Shown here: positions 1-10,686 of the stretch, in pieces | How the letters are laid out: each line of letters opens with the position of its first letter | How positions within the stretch are numbered: the first letter of the stretch is position 1 | From: Acetobacter ascendens | GTDB lineage: Bacteria > Pseudomonadota > Alphaproteobacteria > Acetobacterales > Acetobacteraceae | DNA: 64,000 nt | Direction: 5' to 3' | Assembly: GCF_001766235.1 (NCBI RefSeq) | Contig: NZ_CP015164.1 | Location: 682,001-746,000, forward strand | The notes under the pieces: generated by a model | The model's input: the letters and a program-made list of their open reading frames with translations, nothing else | Told to the model about the DNA's origin: nothing | The model's database searches: none | Program-made: the position numbers and the translations under genes

Positions 1-134
1 AGCCAATGCCCGCAGCGCCGTGCCGCCTCTTGCCCCGCAGGTGTAAGGGGGCGGTTCATATCAGCTTCGGCGCTGAAATCTCCTAACGGGGCGGAAGCCG
101 CTTCAGCATGGCGAAGCAGAACAAGGCGACGCAT
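1..134 (-). CDS. sixA: SixA-type histidine phosphatase, N-terminal part
   Basis: This is a minus-strand gene whose start is in the window and whose end runs off the left edge. The visible 44 codons begin MRRLVLLRHAEA, the RHG motif of the histidine phosphatase superfamily with the catalytic His in LRHAEA, followed by RPLTPAGQEAA, which is typical of small SixA phosphohistidine phosphatases. The ATG lies 9 nt after the chorismate mutase stop, and that gene's end (AAGGCG) can serve as ribosome binding site, so the two are probably co-transcribed. In Acetobacter aceti the gene formerly called aarB was reassigned to SixA and lies in the aarABC acetic acid resistance region. Its presence 1.4 kb from aarC fits that. 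Assignment to the family is firm, the SixA role is likely. Confidence 0.85.
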   Translation of the reverse strand, partial: MRRLVLLRHAEAASAPLGDFSAEADMNRPLTPAGQEAARRCGHW

Positions 135-143
135 GCGTGGGCC

Positions 144-473
144 TTACGCCTTGGGGGCTTCGGCTGTTTGCCGTGCGATGGCCTCATGATGCCGGATAAC
201 TTCATGGATAATAAAGTTCAGGAACTTTTCAGCAAAATCTGGGTCCAGATGCGCATCTTCTGCCAGGTTGCGTAGGCGGGCAATCTGCTGGGCCTCACGC
301 GCTGGGTCTGCTGGCGGCATGTTGTAGCGTGCCTTAAGCGCCCCCACAGCCTTGGTGCAACGGAAGCGTTCCGCCAGCATGGAAACCAAAGCGGAATCGA
401 TGTTGTCAATGCTGCGGCGCAGGTCCTGAAGGGCCTGAGTAGGGGAGATGGACTGGTCGTCTGTCACGGTCAT
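144..473 (-). CDS. Chorismate mutase, AroQ type (monofunctional)
   Basis: The 109-residue protein is a stand-alone AroQ-fold chorismate mutase, converting chorismate to prephenate for phenylalanine and tyrosine synthesis in the cytoplasm. The long first helix reads LRRSIDNIDSALVSMLAERF at about residues 18-37 and is followed by VGALKA, which supplies the conserved basic residues of the active site. There is no fused dehydratase or dehydrogenase domain and no signal peptide. The length is normal for the free-standing family. The gene precedes sixA by 9 nt on the same strand and follows the metallophosphoesterase gene by 66 nt. ATG 473 is the first start before the conserved helix. Confidence 0.88.
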   Translation of the reverse strand: MTVTDDQSISPTQALQDLRRSIDNIDSALVSMLAERFRCTKAVGALKARYNMPPADPAREAQQIARLRNLAEDAHLDPDFAEKFLNFIIHEVIRHHEAIARQTAEAPKA

Positions 474-539
474 GCTGTTCCGGTTCTGTCAGAATATGCA
501 CCAGCGCCTGTAAGATGCGCTGTGGTTGGTAAAGTCTGT

Positions 540-1271
540 TCAGGCTTTTTCCACAAAAGGTGGGGGCAGGTCTAGCCATGCCAGATGTCCCCCTTTACCG
601 GCACCCGTATCTACAAAAATGGCCTGCCCGCCAGAACGGCCGGGAATGGCCAACGGGCAGCCATTGGTGGAGCGCTGATCATGCCCGCAATAGATGGTGT
701 AACCAGCGGGAATGGTGTTCACCCAATTAAGTGTGCGTTCGGGGTATCCATCTGGCTGCATGCGGTTTGTGGTTTCTCCAAACAATGCGCGCGAAAGCAG
801 ATAGGTAACGCGGCCCAACGGCGGAGGTGGGGGTTCCATCAACATACGCGGGTCAAACGCGCCATGCACAAAAACGGTCTGGCCCATAACCAACCATGCG
901 GGGGCATTTTCCAGCACGGGCAAAAGGGCATGCAACACATCTGTGTTTTCTGGCCGGTAGAGTTGCGCCAGCGTGTCTTCCAGATGAGGGGTGGAGCGCA
1001 AACGCTTGCCCATAAGGGCGCGGCCGAGTTTGCGATCATGGTTGCCAATTAAAAACAGGCCCCGTTTTTCGTGGATGACCTGCAACATCAGCCGCAACAC
1101 ACCTGCGCTGTCTGGCCCGTAATCTACCAGATCACCTAACTGAATTACAAAGCGGTCTGTGGCAACGGCATGACGGAAAGCGTCCAGATCTCCATGCACG
1201 TCCCCCACAATGCGGAGTCCGTTTCGCATTGCATCTTTCACGTTTCCGTCAGGGGGAAGCAGTTCAAGCAT
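540..1271 (-). CDS. Metallophosphoesterase (ApaH / PP2A-like phosphatase family)
   Basis: This 243-residue protein carries the full calcineurin-like metallophosphoesterase signature: GDVHGD at residues 23-28, GDLVDYG at 46-52 and GNHD at 76-79, with later VHGAFD and CGHDQ motifs supplying further metal-binding histidines. The arrangement resembles symmetric diadenosine tetraphosphatase and the small PrpA/PrpB phosphatases, so the substrate may be a dinucleoside polyphosphate or a phosphoprotein. That cannot be settled from sequence. No signal peptide is seen, so it should be cytoplasmic. The ATG at 1271 is used here, but the Met at residue 15, just before the first motif, is an alternative. 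It is divergent from aarC. Confidence 0.85.
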   Translation of the reverse strand: MLELLPPDGNVKDAMRNGLRIVGDVHGDLDAFRHAVATDRFVIQLGDLVDYGPDSAGVLRLMLQVIHEKRGLFLIGNHDRKLGRALMGKRLRSTPHLEDTLAQLYRPENTDVLHALLPVLENAPAWLVMGQTVFVHGAFDPRMLMEPPPPPLGRVTYLLSRALFGETTNRMQPDGYPERTLNWVNTIPAGYTIYCGHDQRSTNGCPLAIPGRSGGQAIFVDTGAGKGGHLAWLDLPPPFVEKA

Positions 1272-3095
<1,824 letters not shown>

Positions 3096-3103
3096 AATAA
3101 AAG

Positions 3104-3130
3104 GAGGGGCAGGTTTTCTGCCTCTTTTTT
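3104..3130. terminator. Rho-independent terminator, probably bidirectional
   Basis: GAGGGGCAG (3104-3112) pairs with CTGCCTC (3118-3124) with minor bulging and is followed by six T (3125-3130), which terminates aarC. On the other strand the same stem is followed by TTTTATTTT, so it can also stop transcription of the minus-strand gene ending at 3181. Confidence 0.75.
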
Positions 3131-3131
3131 G

Positions 3132-3176
3132 GGCTTCTTCCTGCATCTTCAAAAGAAGTGGGAAGAAGCCTTTTTT
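3132..3176 (+). terminator. Second, tandem terminator downstream of aarC
   Basis: A perfect 10-bp stem GGCTTCTTCC (3132-3141) / GGAAGAAGCC (3161-3170) with a nested CTTC/GAAG pair is followed directly by six T (3171-3176). It lies just past the first terminator and before the convergent gene end at 3181. Confidence 0.85.
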
Positions 3177-3180
3177 ATGC

Positions 3181-3939
3181 TCAGCTCTTGTTGGCTGTTG
3201 TATCGGCCAATTGCGTAGGCTGCTGCGTAATCATGATATCTACGGGCCGTTCAGCCAGAAACTCGCTGGTAGAACCTTTGGGCGCACCCGGATTATCCGT
3301 AATAATGGCTTCGGCATCACGGTGCGTCAGCGCAAACAGATGCGGTGTGGCAGAAGGAGAAAGATATGCCGCGTAAGGGTGGTGGCCTGCCAGCTTATGA
3401 GCTGCATAGGCATCCCGCTCGGAATTTACGGGAATAGCAACCATAATTTTGGAATCGGCATGCAGCACGGTTTCTGTGTCTTTATGGTCTGAAGGCACCA
3501 GAATAACTCTGTCCCGCATCCGGGTTTTGCGCACCAGTTTTACCACATTATCCGCGCTGGCGCTGTTGATATCCAGCATGAGCAATGTGTTGGAGTGGTG
3601 GGCAGAAGCCAGCACGCCTTCCAGCTCGTTAGAGCCGGGCTCTACCATAACGCGCCCATCTGGCCCATTGGCAAGCTCCAGCCGCAGCATGGAGGGCACG
3701 CCATCATGGGGGGATGAGGTGGAAACCGGGGTGGTTACAAGCCCTGTGCCCGGTGTGCAAACAATCAGCCCGTGGTGGATGCGTGCCATAATGCCATAGG
3801 CTTTGGAGTGTTGCACAACCAGCGTTGTACCCACTGCCACGCACAGCCCAACAGCCAGAGCGATCTTTTTAAAGCAGCCACGAGAAGACTTGCTGCTCTG
3901 TTGCACAGAGATGTCAGCCGCCTTTTCAGGATGCGACAT
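3181..3939 (-). CDS. Membrane-anchored protein, possibly a degenerate GDPD-like domain
   Basis: The 252-residue protein starts MSHPEKAADIS and has one hydrophobic segment near residues 25-43 (IALAVGLCVAVGTTLVV), consistent with a single N-terminal anchor. The rest would then be periplasmic. Stretches such as LRLELANGPDGRVMVEPG, TLLMLDINS and MRDRVILVPSDH follow the strand and helix rhythm of glycerophosphodiester phosphodiesterases, but the catalytic HRG...ENT signature and the usual E-x-D metal ligands are not recognisable. If homologous, it is probably not a normal GDPD enzyme. The ATG at 3939 overlaps the 3' end of smc by 14 nt, implying co-transcription. A longer start at 3993 is open but would sit deep inside smc. 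Function unknown. Confidence 0.6.
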   Translation of the reverse strand: MSHPEKAADISVQQSSKSSRGCFKKIALAVGLCVAVGTTLVVQHSKAYGIMARIHHGLIVCTPGTGLVTTPVSTSSPHDGVPSMLRLELANGPDGRVMVEPGSNELEGVLASAHHSNTLLMLDINSASADNVVKLVRKTRMRDRVILVPSDHKDTETVLHADSKIMVAIPVNSERDAYAAHKLAGHHPYAAYLSPSATPHLFALTHRDAEAIITDNPGAPKGSTSEFLAERPVDIMITQQPTQLADTTANKS

Positions 3940-6900
3940 TCGGTTCTTCCTTATCATTCTGGCCAGCCATGGAAGCAGCCCGTGCCAGATCAACTGAAAG
4001 CACGCGGCTTACGCCTCTTTCCTGCATGGTGACACCAAACAGGTGGTCCATATGGGCCATAGTTAACTGATGGTGGGTTACCACCAGAAAACGGGTTCCC
4101 GCTTCGGTTACCATATCACCAAGTAAGGCGCTAAAGCGGCCTACATTGGCATCATCCAGCGGTGCGTCCACTTCGTCAAGAACGCATACTGGTGCAGGGC
4201 TACAGCGGAAAACCGCGAAAATCAATGACAATGCGGTTAAAGCTTGTTCACCCCCCGAAAGAAGGGAGAGTGTAGCAAGCTTTTTGCCCGGCGGCTGGGC
4301 GTAAATTTCCAGCCCGGCTTCCAGCGGATCATCACTCCCCACAAGCCCCAGATGCGCACGCCCACCGCCAAACATACGGGTGAACAAAGACTGGAAGTGG
4401 TGATCCACCTGCGTGAACACAGCCATCAGCCGTTCACGTCCTTCTTTATTTAGTGTGCCGATGGAGCCACGCAAGCGGCTGATGGCCGCTTCCAGATCAG
4501 CAATTTCATCAGCCAGTGTGCGCGCTTGGGTAGAGGCCTCTTCTGCTTCAATTTCTGCACGCAGGTTGACTGGCCCCATATCCTCGCGTTCGCGCGTGAG
4601 GCGGGAGATTTTACGGCGCAGGGAGCTTTCAGCAGCTTCTGTCAGATCCCCTGTAGGTTGGCGCGGCGGAGCAGGCGTATCGGCCAAAAGTTGATCTAGA
4701 ATGGCCTGTGCCTGTTCACTTTTAGCATCGGCTTTCAGCAGGTTTTCACGTGCTGTATTCAGTTCGGCTTCTGTGCGACGGCGCTGTTCATTGGCGGCAT
4801 TTAATGCGGCTTCGGCTTCAGCGCGTATTTTATCGGCCTGTGCGTAGGCTTCTTCGGCCTCTTCCAGTGCTGAAAGGGTTTCCTGCTTCTGACGTTGCGC
4901 TTCGGCCGGAAGTTCTGAAACCTTGGTATGTTCATGACGTGCCGCATCTACACGTTGGGCTGCATTTTCAGCTTCCGTGCGGGCTGTGGTGGCGCGTTGG
5001 CTCCATTCCTCTGCTGCTGCCGCAAGAGATGTCAGGCGTGTTTCCAGCGTTGAGGCTTCGACCTGAAGCGTGGCGCGCAGTTCACGCGTGGCTTCTAGCT
5101 GGCTGGTAAGTGCCGTGCGTTGTGTATGCAACTGGGCAAGTGTTTCTTCTGCATCCTGCGGCAGGGCTGCTGCTGTTTGGGCTTCTGCCTGTGTGGCGGC
5201 TGTTAGTTTGTTTTGTGCATCCTGTTGTTCTTGCTGCAATTCTTCCAGCCGAGGAGTCAGGGCGGTAATTCGGCTGCGCAGCGTAAGAGCCTGCTCCTGC
5301 ATTTTTTGCTGCTGCTGCGTGCTGGCTTGGGCAGCTTGTTCGGCTTGGGTAAAGGCGGAGGTGGCCGTTTGAAAAGCCTCTTGCGCCTGTTCCAGATTGT
5401 TTTGTGCGTCCTTTAGGGCGGCGGCTGTGGCATTTTCTGTTTGGGCAGATGTTAACCGCTGCTCAAGCTCAAGAACGTTGGCCTCTTCAGCTTCCAGATT
5501 CTGGCGGAGGCGGAGGCATTCTGGCGCAAGCGTTTCCAGCCGTGTTGTGGCGGCTGTGTGCTGGTTTTCTGTTTGGGTTTGTTTTTGCTGGACGCGTTGA
5601 AAGGTCTGTTCTGCCAGTTTAAGGGCTGTGCGGCAGTCCTGCTCAGTTTTTTGCGCTTCTGTATGCTGTTCCCGCGCGGTGGCGAGGGCTTGCTGAAAGT
5701 TTTGTGCCGGAGGCAAAGCCTGTTGAGCTGCTGTGGCGGTTGCCAAGGCAGATTCGGCTTCGGTTTTGGCAGCAAGCGCGCGTTCCTGTTGGGGGCGGAG
5801 CGTATCTAACCTTGCCCGGAAAGACGTGTGCTGGCGTTCTAGCACGGATTCCTGTGTGCGGGCTTTTTGCAGGCTCTGTTCCAGCTTGCTGCGCTCTACG
5901 CGCTGTTCCTGCGCCTGTTTTTCTCCGGCCTGCACATTGGTGCGGGCGGTTACGGCTTTTTCTTCGGCCTGCGGAACGTGCTGTTCCATTTCCGCAATAC
6001 GGGCCAAGGTTTCACGCAGAATACGGCGTTGGGCCAACCTACGGGCAGAGGAATCGGGTTCACCCGCGCGGGTGTAAAAACCATCCCACCGCCATAAATC
6101 CCCTGCGCGAGAGACCAGACATTGCCCCGGCAGAAGTTGTGCCTGCAAACTGGCGCCATCTGTGCCATCGGGCACAACGCCAGTATATGCCAGCACTCTG
6201 TTCAGTGCTGGAGGTGCGGTAATAACGGATTTAAGCGCAACAGCTTTACCGGGCAAAGGTGCTGTAGAGGCATCTTTCAGCAAATGCCAGCCACGGGGGG
6301 CATTGTCTGCTGCGGGAGCATCCAGCCCATCTGTGAGCGCTACAGCTAACGCAACTTCATATTCCTCGGGAACGGTGATCTGAGCGGATATGGGTTCAGC
6401 CGAGGCTTCTTTCTCATTCCCAAGTGCTTCGGCCAAGCCCTCAGCTTGCGCGCGTAGGCGGGTAAGTTCGGCTTGCAGGGTGGTAAGCTGTTGCTGGGTT
6501 TGTGTTTGTTCCTGCCGATGGTGTTGCAGGTTGCGTTCAGTTGTTTCCAGCGCCTGCACAATTTTTTGCAGGGCCTGTTCTTGCGTGGCGCGTTGTTCCC
6601 GCGCTTGCTTCAGCGCATCTTCAGGCGGGGCTTCCGCCTGTGTTTTTTCCAGTGCTTGCGTAAGGGTTTGGGCTTCCTGCGTTGCGCGCTTGAGAGAGGA
6701 TTCGGCGGCTCGCAGATTGTTTTCTGCATTGCGGCGCTGGGCTTCGGCTTCCTGCGCAGCGCGGCTGGAATCGGTTAGGGCTGTGTTGGTGTTCAGCCGT
6801 TCTGTTTCGGCTTTTTCCAATGCTTCACGGGCAGCCTGCACGGCGTGGGCTGCGGCATCAGTTTCCTGCTTAAGTTGAAGCCTGATGCTTTCATCAACCA

Positions 6901-8473
6901 AAGCGGCAAGCGTATCAGCATGGCGTTTTTCTGCTTGGGCCAGATCAGCTTTAAGGGAAGACAGCCGAGAGCGCGCCTGTTCCAGCGTGCGGCGGAGTTC
7001 CGTAAGCGCTTGTTCCGCGGCCTGTGCATTATTGCGCGCAACAGAAAGCGCCACATTGCATTCAGACCGTGTGCGTTCTGCCGCATCCAATGTGATTTTG
7101 GCGTTCTGGAAAGTTGTCTGGGCACCTTCTACAGCTTTTTGTGTAGCCTGAATGGCTTCAGAACCCGGTAGCTGCTGCTCAAGTGATGTAAGCTCGGCCT
7201 GTAATGCTGTGTATGCAGCCGCAATACGGGCGTGGTGGTTTTGTGCTGCCGTTAGATTCTCGGTTGCGCGTTCATGTGCGGTACGTGCTGTATTGAGTTC
7301 GGCTGCAAGCTGGGTAAGTTTTTGCTCTGTTTCTGCCAGCTCTTTGGCCAGTGCCTGCTGCTTTGCCTCTGCTTCCGCTGTGCGGGTGGGGAGTGAGGCA
7401 ATGGCGGCTTCTGTTTCTGTTTTTTCGGATTTCAGACGTTCAAGCGTTGCTGTGGCATCATCCAGCCGGGTTTTGGCTGCGTCTGCATCTGCTTCATGTT
7501 GTTTTAGGCGTTCTGCGGCATCATTGGCCTGTGTGGCCGCGCGTTCTTCTTCCCGCGCAACGCCTTCGGCCAGCACGCGGCACCGTTCCAGCGCTGTGCG
7601 GGCTGCATCGGCTTTTTCTCGGGCACCGGGTAAAACCTTGTTGGCTTCAAATTCGGTAACCACAGCACTTTCTGCGGCTTCCTCATGCTCGGTGAGGGTT
7701 TTGCGGGCGCGTGCGGCGTTATCAATAGCGCGTTCTACAGCCAGCCGTGCGCGTGCATGCAGCACTGCCAGAAGTTCTGTTTCGGCTTCTCGTAAAGCGG
7801 CGGAAAGTTCACGGTAACGGCTGGCATCGCGGGATTGTTCTGCCAGCCCATCTAACCTGTCTGAAAGTTGCTGGCGGCGGTCTTCTGCGCGTGTCAGGTT
7901 GGATTCTGTCGCACGCAGTTTGAGTTCTGCTTCATGCCTGCGGGCGTGCAGGCCGGTAATGCCTGCGGCTTCTTCTAAAATGGTGCGGCGTTCTTCGGGC
8001 CGTGCGCCAACCAGCATAGCCACGCGGCCTTGGCTGACCATAGCGGAAGAACGTGCACCCGATGCCAGATCTGCAAACAGGGTTTGCACATCTCGCGCAC
8101 GTACGGGGCGGCCATTTATGCGGTAATCACTGCCAGACCCGCGTTCTGCCCGGCGGGTAATTTGCAGTTCATCCATATCTGCAAAGGCAGCGGGACCAAA
8201 GCCCTTGGTGCCTTCCAGCGTAACAGTAACTTCGGCTAAAGATCGGGCTGGGCGCCCGGTAGTGCCTGCAAAAATAAGATCATCCATTTCCCCCCCGCGG
8301 AGGGAACGCGCGGATGATTCACCCATCACCCAGCGCAGGGCTTCCACCACATTGGATTTGCCGCACCCATTGGGGCCGACAATACCTGTCAGCCCGGGCA
8401 GGATTTCCACCGTTACCGGATCCGCAAAACTTTTGAATCCGACAATGCGCAGACGAACGAAACGAACTGTCAT
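3926..8473 (-). CDS. smc: Chromosome segregation protein SMC
   Basis: SMC forms the ATPase core of the condensin complex that organises and segregates the chromosome. The N-terminal head has Walker A GPNGCGKSN near residue 35. The C-terminal head has the signature LSGGEQALTALSL near residue 1403 and Walker B VCVLDEVDAPLDD near residue 1427. A globular hinge lies at about 696-811 and two very long Ala/Glu/Gln/Thr-rich coiled coils separate hinge and heads. The 1515 residues exceed the usual 1150-1200, the surplus being coiled coil. No scpA or scpB is in the window. The downstream gene overlaps its end by 14 nt. Confidence 0.97.
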   Translation of the reverse strand: MTVRFVRLRIVGFKSFADPVTVEILPGLTGIVGPNGCGKSNVVEALRWVMGESSARSLRGGEMDDLIFAGTTGRPARSLAEVTVTLEGTKGFGPAAFADMDELQITRRAERGSGSDYRINGRPVRARDVQTLFADLASGARSSAMVSQGRVAMLVGARPEERRTILEEAAGITGLHARRHEAELKLRATESNLTRAEDRRQQLSDRLDGLAEQSRDASRYRELSAALREAETELLAVLHARARLAVERAIDNAARARKTLTEHEEAAESAVVTEFEANKVLPGAREKADAARTALERCRVLAEGVAREEERAATQANDAAERLKQHEADADAAKTRLDDATATLERLKSEKTETEAAIASLPTRTAEAEAKQQALAKELAETEQKLTQLAAELNTARTAHERATENLTAAQNHHARIAAAYTALQAELTSLEQQLPGSEAIQATQKAVEGAQTTFQNAKITLDAAERTRSECNVALSVARNNAQAAEQALTELRRTLEQARSRLSSLKADLAQAEKRHADTLAALVDESIRLQLKQETDAAAHAVQAAREALEKAETERLNTNTALTDSSRAAQEAEAQRRNAENNLRAAESSLKRATQEAQTLTQALEKTQAEAPPEDALKQAREQRATQEQALQKIVQALETTERNLQHHRQEQTQTQQQLTTLQAELTRLRAQAEGLAEALGNEKEASAEPISAQITVPEEYEVALAVALTDGLDAPAADNAPRGWHLLKDASTAPLPGKAVALKSVITAPPALNRVLAYTGVVPDGTDGASLQAQLLPGQCLVSRAGDLWRWDGFYTRAGEPDSSARRLAQRRILRETLARIAEMEQHVPQAEEKAVTARTNVQAGEKQAQEQRVERSKLEQSLQKARTQESVLERQHTSFRARLDTLRPQQERALAAKTEAESALATATAAQQALPPAQNFQQALATAREQHTEAQKTEQDCRTALKLAEQTFQRVQQKQTQTENQHTAATTRLETLAPECLRLRQNLEAEEANVLELEQRLTSAQTENATAAALKDAQNNLEQAQEAFQTATSAFTQAEQAAQASTQQQQKMQEQALTLRSRITALTPRLEELQQEQQDAQNKLTAATQAEAQTAAALPQDAEETLAQLHTQRTALTSQLEATRELRATLQVEASTLETRLTSLAAAAEEWSQRATTARTEAENAAQRVDAARHEHTKVSELPAEAQRQKQETLSALEEAEEAYAQADKIRAEAEAALNAANEQRRRTEAELNTARENLLKADAKSEQAQAILDQLLADTPAPPRQPTGDLTEAAESSLRRKISRLTREREDMGPVNLRAEIEAEEASTQARTLADEIADLEAAISRLRGSIGTLNKEGRERLMAVFTQVDHHFQSLFTRMFGGGRAHLGLVGSDDPLEAGLEIYAQPPGKKLATLSLLSGGEQALTALSLIFAVFRCSPAPVCVLDEVDAPLDDANVGRFSALLGDMVTEAGTRFLVVTHHQLTMAHMDHLFGVTMQERGVSRVLSVDLARAASMAGQNDKEEPNVAS

Positions 8474-8512
8474 GCAGGTATAGGGCGCAGGCTCAGGAGA
8501 ACATGTGTAAGC

Positions 8513-9133
8513 TTAGCTGGCTTTAGCCAAATATTTGGTGAAGTCATCATAAGTCAGCGCGCTGGACACCTGCTCCTTGTTATTGAAGCGGAAGGTGGGG
8601 GTGGAATCAAAATGGAATTTGTCCTGCGCTTCCGTCTGCTGGTTCAGAATGAATTGCATGAGCTGCTGATCGGCAATGGCTTTTTCAAACGTATCGCCCG
8701 GCATGCCGGCAAAGGCCGCCATTTTCTTCAGCTCGTCCTTTGGGCTACCTTCCTTGATGTAAGCCCAGCGGTCCAGGCTAGCAAGCAGGGAGGAGCAGAA
8801 AGGCTCGTACCGTTCTGGCGGCAGGGTACGGGCCACCATGGCGGCGACTGTTGCGAGCTGATCTGTGGGGAAATCATGAAAAACGTAGCGGATTTTCCCG
8901 GTATCAATCAGGTCTTTCTGTACCTGCGGGAAGGTGTTTTCTGCAAAGTGCGCGCAATGAATGCAAGTAAGGGAGAACCATTCTTCCACAACAATCTTGG
9001 CGTTCGGGTTGCCCAGTTCACGCGGGGTAAAGCGTGTATCCGTGGTATCTGCTGCCAAAGAAATGCCGCGCAGGGCAGTGGAGGCAACGGCCAGACTTCC
9101 GGCAGCTAGAATGGAACGGCGGGTGAAAGACAT
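8513..9133 (-). CDS. Exported DsbA-like thiol:disulfide protein
   Basis: The 206-residue protein belongs to the DsbA-like thioredoxin-fold group. The catalytic motif is C57-I-H-C60 in FSLTCIHC, and the cis-proline loop STPTF lies near residue 179, so both redox elements are present. The N-terminus MSFTRRSILAAGS has a twin-arginine pair ahead of a hydrophobic stretch ending in SLAA, suggesting export by the Tat system and action in the periplasm. A Sec signal cannot be excluded. The ATG at 9133 has a GGGAG sequence about 10 nt upstream. It sits between corC and smc on the same strand, 39 nt before smc, and may be in that transcript. Confidence 0.88.
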   Translation of the reverse strand: MSFTRRSILAAGSLAVASTALRGISLAADTTDTRFTPRELGNPNAKIVVEEWFSLTCIHCAHFAENTFPQVQKDLIDTGKIRYVFHDFPTDQLATVAAMVARTLPPERYEPFCSSLLASLDRWAYIKEGSPKDELKKMAAFAGMPGDTFEKAIADQQLMQFILNQQTEAQDKFHFDSTPTFRFNNKEQVSSALTYDDFTKYLAKAS

Positions 9134-9205
9134 GGAAATCCGGTCTCCCTGAGTGGGTGCAAATCAGTAAGCGGTTAAAGGCATGACGGCAGATTGGCTC
9201 TGCCG

Positions 9206-10150
9206 TCAACCCACAGATTTATCTGTAGCAGCAGATGTTTCGGCCTGAGTGGGTGTTGCAGACTGTTCGGCCAGCTTGCGCACACGCACGCGGCGGATGT
9301 GTCGGGCATCTGCATCCAGCACGCGGAAGAGATAGCCATTTTCATGCGTTAGCACTTCACCGCGGGTGGGTACGTGCCCTGCCATGCGGAACACAAGGCC
9401 ACCAACGGTTTCAATTTCGGCTTCTCTCTCACTGTCCGTCAGAATGGGGCCGATGGCTTTTTCAAACTCTTCAATCGGGCAGCGGGCATCTATATCGAAA
9501 GATCCATCGGGCCGTGGCGTAATCATGACAATAGCAGGTTCATCATGCTCATCCGAAATGTCACCCACAATGGTTTCAATCAGATCTTCAATGGTCACCA
9601 AACCATCAATGCCGCCGTATTCATCAATCACCAGTGCCATGTGGGTCTGGCGCTGGCGCATCTGCAACAGCAGGTCTAGCACCGGAATTTGCGGCGCAAT
9701 CATGAGCGGTTGGCGCAAAAGCACTTCCAGATTAAAGGCCTCGCTGGTGCCAACATAGGCAATCAGATCCTTCACATGGATCATGCCTACAATATCGTCC
9801 AACTGATCCCGATAAACCGGCATGCGGGAATGGTTTTCCCGCCGCATCATGGCCAGTGCTTCGTCCAGACTGATGGAAACCGGCATGGCCACAATATCGG
9901 CGCGTGGCACCATTACATCATCGGCGGAGATGTTGCGCAGGCGCAGCACGTTGGCAATAAGCGCACGTTCCTGTCTATCTAGCTCCGGTTTTTCACCCGT
10001 TGCAGATTCTTCGGGTTCATCCGCAGCCTGCTGCACCAGTGCGGCGATAGAACTGCGTAAATCTGTTTGATGTTTTTTGCGGTGGAAAAAGGAAAACAGG
10101 CCGCGACTGCTGGCTTCCTGTTTATCGGAAGAGGAATCGTGTTCACTCAT
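9206..10150 (-). CDS. corC: CorC/HlyC-type CBS-domain protein
   Basis: The 314-residue cytoplasmic protein has a pair of CBS domains, beginning ISADDVMVPRADIVAM, and a C-terminal CorC_HlyC domain with RPDGSFDIDARCPIEEFE and ETVGGLVFRMAGHVP. It lacks the transmembrane DUF21 domain of full-length homologues, as is usual for the copy beside ybeY. The family is linked to magnesium/cobalt efflux and ion homeostasis, but the direct role of the short form is unclear. The start ATG at 10150 overlaps the ybeY stop as ATGA, showing translational coupling. Five codons upstream there is another Met, but the overlap decides the start. lnt, often next in this cluster, is absent. Confidence 0.92.
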   Translation of the reverse strand: MSEHDSSSDKQEASSRGLFSFFHRKKHQTDLRSSIAALVQQAADEPEESATGEKPELDRQERALIANVLRLRNISADDVMVPRADIVAMPVSISLDEALAMMRRENHSRMPVYRDQLDDIVGMIHVKDLIAYVGTSEAFNLEVLLRQPLMIAPQIPVLDLLLQMRQRQTHMALVIDEYGGIDGLVTIEDLIETIVGDISDEHDEPAIVMITPRPDGSFDIDARCPIEEFEKAIGPILTDSEREAEIETVGGLVFRMAGHVPTRGEVLTHENGYLFRVLDADARHIRRVRVRKLAEQSATPTQAETSAATDKSVG

Positions 10151-10686
10151 GATCGGGGCTTCCAAGGATTGGGAACCCTGAGCCGCGAAAGCAGGCGGGA
10201 TTCCAGCATTTCCATTTCGCGCGCTTCACCGGGGTGGTGGTGGTCATACCCAGCCAGATGCAGGCTGCCATGGATGACCAGATGCGCAAGATGGTCTGCA
10301 ACGGGTTTGCCGGCTTTGTGCGCTTCGCGCACCACGGTTTCCAGCGCCAGAATAATGTCTCCCCCATGAATGCCGGGTGGAGGCTCAAACGTGAGCACAT
10401 TAGTAGGGCGATGCTTGCCACGGTGGCGGCCGTTCAGTTCGCGCACCTCCCGATCTGTTGCCAAAACAACAGTATCAGGCAGGCCGCCATATTCTGAACA
10501 GGCGGCCAAGGCGCGCCATACTAACTGTTCCGGGTTGTGCACATAAGAGCGCCAGCGCCTATCCCGGACAAGGATTTCAGGGCCTTCGTTCTGCTCATCG
10601 GAAAAAACAGCCTGAAAAGGCAAACTTTTTTCTGGGGCATCCATATCTTGCATAGAGATATGGGCGGGGCTACTTGGCGGTTCCAT
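10147..10686 (-). CDS. ybeY: Endoribonuclease / rRNA maturation factor YbeY
   Basis: YbeY is a metal-dependent endoribonuclease involved in 16S rRNA 3'-end maturation and ribosome quality control. The diagnostic zinc site reads H139-GSL-H143-LAGYD-H149, exactly the family pattern H-x3-H-x5-H. The upstream RHRPTNVLTFEPP stretch is also characteristic. The protein is 179 residues, slightly longer than E. coli YbeY because of an N-terminal extension of about 20 residues. The ATG at 10686 follows AGGAG at about 5 nt and overlaps the end of phoH by 17 nt. Its stop overlaps the corC start. The order phoH-ybeY-corC is the canonical cluster. Confidence 0.95.
   Translation of the reverse strand: MEPPSSPAHISMQDMDAPEKSLPFQAVFSDEQNEGPEILVRDRRWRSYVHNPEQLVWRALAACSEYGGLPDTVVLATDREVRELNGRHRGKHRPTNVLTFEPPPGIHGGDIILALETVVREAHKAGKPVADHLAHLVIHGSLHLAGYDHHHPGEAREMEMLESRLLSRLRVPNPWKPRS

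Noticed and set aside
7152-7817. Long open frame on the plus strand (about 221 codons, Ser/Arg/Ala-rich)
   Set aside because: It lies fully inside smc on the other strand and reflects the repetitive GCN/CAG-type codons of the coiled coil. Composition is unlike a protein and no motif is seen.
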